Of a stretch of 11,252 nucleotides of DNA, positions 5,696-11,252 are shown in pieces. The notes under the pieces are model-generated. The model saw only the letters and a list, made by a program, of their open reading frames with translations. It searched no databases and was not told the origin of the DNA. A program made the position numbers and the translations under genes. Every line of letters starts with the position of its first letter. The stretch's first letter is position 1. This DNA comes from an archaeon (GTDB lineage: Archaea; Altiarchaeota; Altiarchaeia; JAFGQM01): NCBI GenBank assembly GCA_029932835.1, contig JAOZPI010000030.1:1-11252 (forward strand), given 5' to 3'.

Positions 5696-8600
5696 ATGAA
5701 ACGGAAAGACATAAGAAAGGTTTTGATAATTGGAAGCGGGCCTATACAGATAGGACAGGCTGCTGAGTTTGATTACAGTGGAAGCCAGGCCTGTCTGAGC
5801 CTTCGGGAGGAGGGAGTAAAAACCATTCTTGTGAATAACAACCCAGCTACAATTCAGACTGACACAGATATTGCGGATGTAGTGTATTTGGAGCCTCTCG
5901 AGGCAAATTCCTTAGAGAAGATTATAGAAAAGGAGAGGCCAGATGGGGTGCTTCCGACTATGGGGGGGCAGACAGGGTTGAATTTGGCAGTTGAGTTAGA
6001 TAAGAGGGGGGTGCTGAAGAGATACGGAATTGAAGTCCTTGGGACACCTATTGATACGATAAAGGAGGCAGAGGGGAGAAAAGAATTTGCAGAGCTTATG
6101 GAGAGAGTGGGGGAGCCTATATGCAAGAGCAAGTCTGTTTTCAGTCTCCACGAAGCACAAGAAGCTGTATTTGAGGTGGGGTATCCTGTCATAGTGAGAC
6201 CGGGGTACACCCTGGGGGGAACAGGGGGCGGGGTTGCATATAGTGAGAGCGACCTGGCTAGGATAGTGCAGCGTGCACTCAACAGAAGCAAAAACGGAGA
6301 GGCATTAATAGAGGAATATGTAGGGGGGTGGAAAGAGATAGAATACGAAATAATGAGAGACTCAAGGGACAACTGCATTACCATCTGTAATATGGAGAAT
6401 TTTGACCCTATGGGCATACACACAGGAGAGAGTATTGTGGTGGCTCCAAGCCAGACACTCAATGACGCAGAATATCAGATGTTGAGGAGTGCCTCCTTGA
6501 GGATCATAAGGGCACTAGGGGTAGAGGGAGGGTGCAACATCCAATTTGCCCTCCATCCCAAGACCAAAGAATACAGGGTTATTGAGGTAAACCCACGAGT
6601 ATCCAGATCTTCAGCACTTGCGTCAAAAGCCACTGGATACCCAATCGCCAGAGTTGCGGCAAAGATTGCTATAGGGATGAGCCTTGATGAGATAGCTAAC
6701 GAGGTCACGAAAACAACACCAGCGTCCTTTGAGCCTGCACTCGACTATGTGGTGGTCAAGATACCCCGTTGGCCCTTTGATAAATTTAGGGATATACCAC
6801 GAACCATCGGAACTGAGATGAAGAGTACTGGGGAAGTGATGGGAATTGGAAGAACTTTTGAGGAAGCACTCCAAAAGGCAATACGATCCCTAGACCAAAG
6901 GAGGATGGGAATCTGCGCTGACGGGAGAGAAGAGGCGAGGGATGAAGAGATGATAAAAAGGATTCTGGAACACCCAACTGACCAGAGGCTGTTTTATATA
7001 TACGACGCCCTAAAGCAGGGATGGGACATCGAGAGGATACACAAATTGAGCAAAATAGACCGGTTCTTCTTATATAAACTCAAGAACATTGCTGATATGG
7101 AGAAGAGGCTCTCCAGGGGAGGCACTACAAAGAGGGAGATAAGAGAGGCGAAGCGCCTTGGATTCTCTGACTTCCAAATAGCGCATCTCATTAGGGGAGG
7201 GGGAGAAAGAGAGACAAGGGAGGAGAGAATCAAAGGGGGGGTGAGACCCACATTTAAGATGGTGGATACCTGTGCTGCTGAGTTTGAGGCAAAGACTCCC
7301 TATTATTATTCCAGCTACGAGGAGACGGGGGAAGCAAAAGCATCTAAAAAGAAGAAGGTGATTATACTCGGAGCTGGTCCTATACGAATAGGGCAGGGGG
7401 TTGAGTTTGACTATTGTACCGTGCATGCCGTAATAGCACTTAGAGAGATGGGATATGAGACCATTGTTATAAACAACAATCCAGAAACAGTTTCTACTGA
7501 TTTTGATACATCGGATAAACTATACTTTGAACCGATTACTGTAGAGGATGTAATGAATGTCGTGGATGTGGAGAGAGAAAACCTAGTGGGTGTGATGGTC
7601 CAGTTCGGAGGGCAGACAGCCATAAACATTGCAAAGGGGCTCAGTGAGATGGGGGTGAGGATACTGGGAACCCAAGCCGATGCTATAGACTTGGCAGAGG
7701 ACCGAAATAATTTTGGAAAACTCTTGAAGAAGTTGGACATCCCATCTCCAGAGTGGGGAACTGCGATGTCTTTTGAGGAGGCCCTGGGGGTGGCTCACAA
7801 AATTGGGTATCCTGTCCTCGTGAGACCGTCTTATGTGCTGGGGGGGAGAGCAATGGAGATTGTATTCAATGATGAAGATCTAGAGGGATATATGAGAGAA
7901 GCCACGCGTGTCTCACCAGAGCACCCTATCCTCATTGACAAATTTCTAGAGGATGCAGTTGAGATAGATGTAGACGCCGTATGCGACGGCAGGGATGTGT
8001 ATATTGGAGGGATAATGGAGCACATAGAGGAGGCAGGGATACATTCCGGGGATTCGTGCTGCGTAATACCGCCACAAACCCTCAGCAGGGAGATAACAGA
8101 AAGGGTGAGGGATTACACAAAGAAGTTGGCCCTTGGGCTAAAAACAATAGGGCTTATAAACATACAGTATGCTGTAAAGGATGGGACCCTTTATGTACTA
8201 GAGGCAAATCCGCGTTCTTCAAGGACCATTCCATTTGTATCAAAAGCCACAGGGGTGCCACTGGCAAAAGTCGCAGCAAGAGTTATAATGGGAGAGAGGC
8301 TTAAGCAGTTGATAAAGGAATTTGACTACAAGAGGGGGCTTCACCACGTGGCTGTGAAGGAGGTTGTCCTTCCGTTTGATAAACTCAGAATAGATCCAAT
8401 ACTAAGTCCAGAGATGCGAAGTACTGGGGAATCGATGGGGATAGACACCAGCTTTGGAAATGCCTATTACAAGGCACAGTGCGGGGCTGGAATAAAGCTC
8501 CCGCTTGGAGGGGGGAAGGTGTTTGTATCAGTTGGTGGAGAAAGGGAGAAGAAAGAAGCCGCCAAGCTGGCCAAAGAGTTGGAGGGAATGGGGTTTGAGA

Positions 8601-8923
8601 TCTACTGCACGAAGGGAACCTACCGCGTTTTTGAGAAAGAAGGAGTAAGGGCAAGGCTGCTAAAAAAGGTCTCTGAGGGGAGCCCAAACGCTGTGGATAT
8701 GATAGAGGGGAGAGAACTGGACTTTATAATAAATGTGCCGAAAAGGGGGGTAAAAGCCAGACAGGATGAGAGGCGGATACGCTTTGCCATTTTGGACTAT
8801 GATGTTCCGTATGTTACGACAATGGCTGGGGCGAGAGCAGCGGTTGGAGCAATAAAAAGTGCGAGAGAGGGTAGGATGGAAACTAAGAGTTTGAATGAAT
8901 ATTTTTTAAATAAAAATGCTTAA
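5696..8923 (+). CDS. carB: Carbamoyl-phosphate synthase large subunit
   Basis: A 1075-residue, unsplit large subunit that makes carbamoyl phosphate from bicarbonate, ammonia and two ATP. Two homologous halves are visible. The first starts at VLIIGSGPIQIGQAAEFDYSG and has ATP-grasp residues in VIEVNPRVSRSSALASKATG. The second starts near residue 553 with VIILGAGPIRIGQGVEFDY and has VLEANPRSSRTIPFVSKATG. Between them (about 400-550) lies the helical oligomerisation domain, ending in a variable linker. From about 940 onward is the methylglyoxal-synthase-like regulatory domain, where nucleotides or ornithine act in studied enzymes. Some thermophilic methanogens carry this subunit as two genes; here it is a single chain. 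AAAGAG just before the ATG is the only ribosome-binding candidate. pyrB begins 4 bp after the stop codon. Confidence 0.98.
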   Translation: MKRKDIRKVLIIGSGPIQIGQAAEFDYSGSQACLSLREEGVKTILVNNNPATIQTDTDIADVVYLEPLEANSLEKIIEKERPDGVLPTMGGQTGLNLAVELDKRGVLKRYGIEVLGTPIDTIKEAEGRKEFAELMERVGEPICKSKSVFSLHEAQEAVFEVGYPVIVRPGYTLGGTGGGVAYSESDLARIVQRALNRSKNGEALIEEYVGGWKEIEYEIMRDSRDNCITICNMENFDPMGIHTGESIVVAPSQTLNDAEYQMLRSASLRIIRALGVEGGCNIQFALHPKTKEYRVIEVNPRVSRSSALASKATGYPIARVAAKIAIGMSLDEIANEVTKTTPASFEPALDYVVVKIPRWPFDKFRDIPRTIGTEMKSTGEVMGIGRTFEEALQKAIRSLDQRRMGICADGREEARDEEMIKRILEHPTDQRLFYIYDALKQGWDIERIHKLSKIDRFFLYKLKNIADMEKRLSRGGTTKREIREAKRLGFSDFQIAHLIRGGGERETREERIKGGVRPTFKMVDTCAAEFEAKTPYYYSSYEETGEAKASKKKKVIILGAGPIRIGQGVEFDYCTVHAVIALREMGYETIVINNNPETVSTDFDTSDKLYFEPITVEDVMNVVDVERENLVGVMVQFGGQTAINIAKGLSEMGVRILGTQADAIDLAEDRNNFGKLLKKLDIPSPEWGTAMSFEEALGVAHKIGYPVLVRPSYVLGGRAMEIVFNDEDLEGYMREATRVSPEHPILIDKFLEDAVEIDVDAVCDGRDVYIGGIMEHIEEAGIHSGDSCCVIPPQTLSREITERVRDYTKKLALGLKTIGLINIQYAVKDGTLYVLEANPRSSRTIPFVSKATGVPLAKVAARVIMGERLKQLIKEFDYKRGLHHVAVKEVVLPFDKLRIDPILSPEMRSTGESMGIDTSFGNAYYKAQCGAGIKLPLGGGKVFVSVGGEREKKEAAKLAKELEGMGFEIYCTKGTYRVFEKEGVRARLLKKVSEGSPNAVDMIEGRELDFIINVPKRGVKARQDERRIRFAILDYDVPYVTTMAGARAAVGAIKSAREGRMETKSLNEYFLNKNA

Positions 8924-8927
8924 CTAA

Positions 8928-9830
8928 ATGATGAATTTTATCTCTATGAGATCCATGGGGGTGGAGTGTATAGAGGAGGTACTCAAAAGAGCAAAAGACT
9001 TCGATAAGAGCGTGGATTTCACAAATGTTTTGAAGAATAAGATTTTAGGGGCCCTGTTCTTTGAGCCATCTACAAGGACCAGATTTTCGTTTCAGACTGC
9101 TATGGAAAGGCTCGGGGGCAGTGTCGTAGGGTTTTCTTCTGCAGAAGGGACATCCATAAAAAAGGGGGAAACGCTAAGCGATACGGTCAGGATAATCGCT
9201 GGGTATACAGATTGCATAGTACTTAGACACCCTAAGGAGGGTGCTGCCAAGCTCGCATCTGAGGTCTCTCCCGTCCCAGTGATAAACGCTGGTGACGGAA
9301 GCCACGACCACCCAACGCAAACACTTCTAGACCTGTACACCATAAGGAAAAATCTTGGAGAATTTGACGGGCTCAGGATAGGAATATGTGGGGATCTGCG
9401 ATATGGAAGAACTGGCAGGCCTTTGTCTATCGCTCTGAGCCACTGGAATGTTAAGCTGTACTACATCTCGCCACCGCAGCTCAGTATGGACAGGGGAACT
9501 GTGAGGTTTCTAAAAGAAAGGGGGGTTGATGTTACGGAGGTGATGAGGATAGAAGATGTGATAAAAGAGTTGGATGTCTTATATATGACGAGAATACAGA
9601 GGGAGAGGTTCCCAACGGAAGAGGAGTACCTGAAGTTCAAAGGGGTGTATGTAATCAACAGGGATATCATGAAGATGGCGAAGCAGGAATTTATACTTAT
9701 GCATCCCCTCCCCAGAGTAGATGAGATAGAATCTGAGATTGATCAGGACCCAAGAGCGAAGTACTTTGAACAAGCCAGGAACGGCATCCCGGTGAGGATG
9801 GCTATACTGGAAAAAGCAATAAAAGAATGA
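8928..9830 (+). CDS. pyrB: Aspartate carbamoyltransferase catalytic chain
   Basis: A 300-residue ATCase catalytic chain, which joins carbamoyl phosphate to aspartate as the first committed step of pyrimidine synthesis. The carbamoyl-phosphate site is STRTR (48-52) and HPTQ (128-131). The mobile lysine loop is SIKKGE (Lys79), and the aspartate site uses TRIQRERF (Arg222, Gln224) and HPLPR (259-263). The normal DLKYGRTVHSL stretch reads DLRYGRTGRPL, leaving Arg161 intact but changing the following residues. Two Met codons in tandem (8928, 8931) are both possible starts; family N-termini (-LISM-) agree with either. No Shine-Dalgarno sequence is seen, but the gene lies 4 bp after carB, so translation is probably coupled. 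Its stop overlaps the pyrI start. It is expected to assemble with PyrI. Confidence 0.97.
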   Translation: MMNFISMRSMGVECIEEVLKRAKDFDKSVDFTNVLKNKILGALFFEPSTRTRFSFQTAMERLGGSVVGFSSAEGTSIKKGETLSDTVRIIAGYTDCIVLRHPKEGAAKLASEVSPVPVINAGDGSHDHPTQTLLDLYTIRKNLGEFDGLRIGICGDLRYGRTGRPLSIALSHWNVKLYYISPPQLSMDRGTVRFLKERGVDVTEVMRIEDVIKELDVLYMTRIQRERFPTEEEYLKFKGVYVINRDIMKMAKQEFILMHPLPRVDEIESEIDQDPRAKYFEQARNGIPVRMAILEKAIKE

Positions 9831-10276
9831 CCGAAAAAACATTAAAGGTGCAGAAGATCGAAGACGGTACGGTTATAGATCACATTAATGCAGGGCGAGG
9901 GTTAGAGGTGGTTCGAATACTGGGCCTCGATCAATACACAGGAACTATGGCTCTTCTCTCTAATGTGCATTCCAAAGAGTTGGGAAAAAAGGATGTAATA
10001 AAGGTAGAGCACAAAGAACTAGACAAGGAGGATGTAAATAAGATCGCCCTAGTATCACCTAGAGCCACAGTGAACCTCGTAAAGGATTTCGAAGTGAAGA
10101 AGAAGTACAAGGTGGAGCTGCCGAAGGAGGTGATTGGAATACTAAGTTGCACAAATCCAGCCTGCATCACCCACACCGAGCCGGTGCAGACCAGATTCAT
10201 CGTAGAGAGGGAAGACCCCCTACAGCTGAGGTGCGTGTATTGTGAAAGGTTGCAAAACAAGCTAGAATTCAAGTAG
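9827..10276 (+). CDS. pyrI: Aspartate carbamoyltransferase regulatory chain
   Basis: A 149-residue regulatory chain that binds nucleotide effectors and bridges catalytic trimers. The N-terminal allosteric domain (about 1-97) contains IEDGTVIDHINAGRG with the nucleotide-contacting region. The C-terminal zinc domain has four ligand cysteines, Cys108 and Cys113 (CTNPAC) and Cys136 and Cys139 (CVYC), one to two positions from the E. coli numbering (109, 114, 138, 141). ATGA overlap with pyrB (start 9827, pyrB stop 9828-9830) implies translational coupling and matched amounts of the two chains. It is the last gene of the car-pyr operon and ends 7 bp from the argF stop codon on the other strand. 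Presence of PyrI suggests feedback control of the pyrimidine branch by nucleotides. Confidence 0.97.
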   Translation: MTEKTLKVQKIEDGTVIDHINAGRGLEVVRILGLDQYTGTMALLSNVHSKELGKKDVIKVEHKELDKEDVNKIALVSPRATVNLVKDFEVKKKYKVELPKEVIGILSCTNPACITHTEPVQTRFIVEREDPLQLRCVYCERLQNKLEFK

Positions 10277-10283
10277 TAGAGAT

Positions 10284-11189
10284 CTATGCCCTTCCCATCA
10301 GACGGAGCATTATCGCATTTTGCATCCACATTCGATTTTCTGCCTCGTCTATGACAACGCTCTGAGGTCCATCAACTACCTCCGCCGTCATTTCTTCACC
10401 CCGATGGCATGGAAGGCAGTGCATAAACAGGGCATTCGGCTTTGCAAGCGACATCAGATCTGGAGTAACTTGATATGGACGCAGAGCTTCAAATCTCTTA
10501 AACCTCTCCTCCTCTGGGATATGGAGGCTCATCCAAGTGTCAGTGTATACAATGTCCGCCCCCTCAGCTGCCTCAGATGGGTTCTGGGTTAGAATGCAAT
10601 GTCCTTCTGCCTCCCTCACGACCCCGTTATCCGGACCATAGCCCTTCGGAAACGCGCACCTAACCTCCATACCAATCTTTGGAGCTACCAGGAGCCATGA
10701 ATGGGCAGTGTTTGTGTTACAGTCTCCAAAGAATGCGAGTTTCAATCCCTCTATAGTCCCCCTCTTTTCTTTTATTGTTAGAAGGTCAGAAAGTATCTGG
10801 CAGGGATGGTTGAAATTACTCAGACCATTGATCACCGGGACGGTGGCATTCTCCGCTAGCTCTTCAAGATCAGAGTACTCAAACACCCTCGCCATTATTA
10901 TATCCACGTATCTGCTCGTAACCCTTGCAGTATCTGAAATCGTTTCCCCCCGGCCAAGTTGTATGTCGTTCTTAGAGAGGAATATCGCGTGGCCGCCCAT
11001 CTTTGTCATCCCTGTCTCAAACGAAACACGAGTTCTTAAGGAGGGCTTTTCAAATATCATCGCCAGTGTCTTTTGTTCCATTGCACTGCTGTATTTTTCC
11101 GGGTTTTTCTTGATCTGGGTTGCCAGATCTATAAGGGACAGGATCTCTTCCTTTGTGAGGTCCTTGAGGGTTAAGAGATCTTTTTTCAT
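10284..11189 (-). CDS. argF: Ornithine carbamoyltransferase (divergent ornithine loop)
   Basis: A 301-residue transcarbamylase of the ornithine type, making citrulline for arginine. The carbamoyl-phosphate loop is SLRTR (50-54), a common variant of STRTR. HPCQ (128-131) and the catalytic Cys258 in HCLP (257-260) are intact, and DTARVTSRYVD is characteristic of OTC. Three ornithine-site or nearby motifs deviate: DxxxSMG reads DTWMSLH (217-223), HCLPAHRGEE reads HCLPCHRGEE (Cys261), and GDGNNVAHS reads GDCNTNTAHS (155-164). It could therefore be a divergent OTC clade or have an altered amine substrate; ornithine remains the most likely. ATG at 11187-11189 gives the family-typical start (KDLLTLKDLT). 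TTTTATTA at about 11222-11229 (minus sense) may be its TATA box. It sits tail to tail with pyrI. Confidence 0.93.
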   Translation of the reverse strand: MKKDLLTLKDLTKEEILSLIDLATQIKKNPEKYSSAMEQKTLAMIFEKPSLRTRVSFETGMTKMGGHAIFLSKNDIQLGRGETISDTARVTSRYVDIIMARVFEYSDLEELAENATVPVINGLSNFNHPCQILSDLLTIKEKRGTIEGLKLAFFGDCNTNTAHSWLLVAPKIGMEVRCAFPKGYGPDNGVVREAEGHCILTQNPSEAAEGADIVYTDTWMSLHIPEEERFKRFEALRPYQVTPDLMSLAKPNALFMHCLPCHRGEEMTAEVVDGPQSVVIDEAENRMWMQNAIMLRLMGRA

Positions 11190-11246
11190 TTTTGATGAAG
11201 ATTTAAATTAGCCCTCACGGTAATAAAAACGAAGGAGGGTGCTGAA
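11190..11246. promoter_or_regulatory. Divergent promoter region upstream of argF and of the gene at the window edge
   Basis: 57 bp. On the plus strand, TTTAAATT at 11202-11209 is a TATA-like box; a start about 25 nt downstream falls near 11230-11233. GGAGGG at 11234-11239 follows as a strong Shine-Dalgarno sequence. On the minus strand, the complement of 11221-11229 (TTTTTATTA) could be the argF TATA box, giving a leader of roughly 10 nt. The two promoters interlock, so binding at one could affect the other. Assigned by spacing only. Confidence 0.4.
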
Positions 11247-11252
11247 GTGAAA
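11247..11252 (+). CDS. Start of an unidentified gene cut by the window end
   Basis: A GTG codon at 11247, followed by AAA, lies 7 nt after GGAGGG (11234-11239), the spacing expected for an archaeal ribosome binding site. A GTG at 11239 is ruled out because it meets TGA three codons later. Only two codons are visible, so nothing can be said of the product. Confidence 0.4.

Noticed and set aside
5854..6462. A 202-codon minus-strand frame inside carB
   Set aside because: Ser/Pro-rich antisense shadow of the first ATP-grasp domain.
5696..8923. Long internal similarity between two halves of carB as a possible repeat or mobile element
   Set aside because: This is the known ancient duplication of the carbamoyl-phosphate synthase large subunit.
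11239..11250. GTG at 11239 as the start of the edge gene
   Set aside because: It is followed in frame by TGA after three codons and overlaps the ribosome binding site; GTG at 11247 fits better.
1..11252. CRISPR arrays, tRNA or rRNA genes, transposases, phage genes or defence systems
   Set aside because: No regularly spaced direct repeats, cloverleaf sequences, terminal inverted repeats or matching protein motifs were seen on either strand; nearly all of the window is accounted for by known protein families.

Overview
The window reads as a piece of euryarchaeal chromosome. The archaeal signs are an alpha-type nascent polypeptide-associated complex (NAC) protein, an archaeal-style FtsY, a zinc-ribbon L37e-type ribosomal protein, a pyrBI aspartate transcarbamylase with its regulatory chain, AT-rich TATA-like boxes 25-40 nt before starts, and several genes with little or no 5' leader. 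Coding strands are purine-rich, with many GGG, AGG and AGA codons and G runs of 6-8. I cannot name the lineage from sequence alone. No tRNA, rRNA, CRISPR array, insertion sequence or prophage is visible, and no gene-free stretch exceeds 300 bases.

Layout. Positions 1-125 (minus) hold the first 41 codons of glmS. Positions 145-495 (minus) hold NAC, 19 bp upstream of glmS and probably co-transcribed with it. Divergent from these, the plus strand carries thpR (600-1130), ftsY (1199-2140), a very small L37e-like zinc-ribbon gene (2194-2337) and an M50/site-2-protease-like membrane protein (2390-3049). The next two genes run on the minus strand as a pair: a COG0731-like radical SAM protein (3443-4408), then panD (3089-3430), a bacterial-type pyruvoyl aspartate decarboxylase. 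A 159-bp divergent promoter region leads to the plus-strand operon carA-carB-pyrB-pyrI (4568-10276). argF (10284-11189, minus) meets pyrI tail to tail with 7 bp between them. A further plus-strand gene appears to begin at 11247 and is cut off after two codons.

How the genes fit together. The 3' half is a carbamoyl-phosphate hub. CarA and CarB make carbamoyl phosphate, PyrB with PyrI commits it to pyrimidines, and ArgF commits it to arginine. The 5' half is translation and protein targeting (NAC, FtsY, L37e) plus RNA end processing (ThpR) and a membrane protease.

The least ordinary features are: the bacterial-type PanD in an archaeal context, paired with a radical SAM gene and lacking the G runs of its neighbours; a perfect 13-bp palindrome abutting the carA TATA box; unusual ornithine-site motifs in ArgF; and an L37e-like protein that lacks the expected N-terminal signature. 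I found no clearly new multi-gene system.
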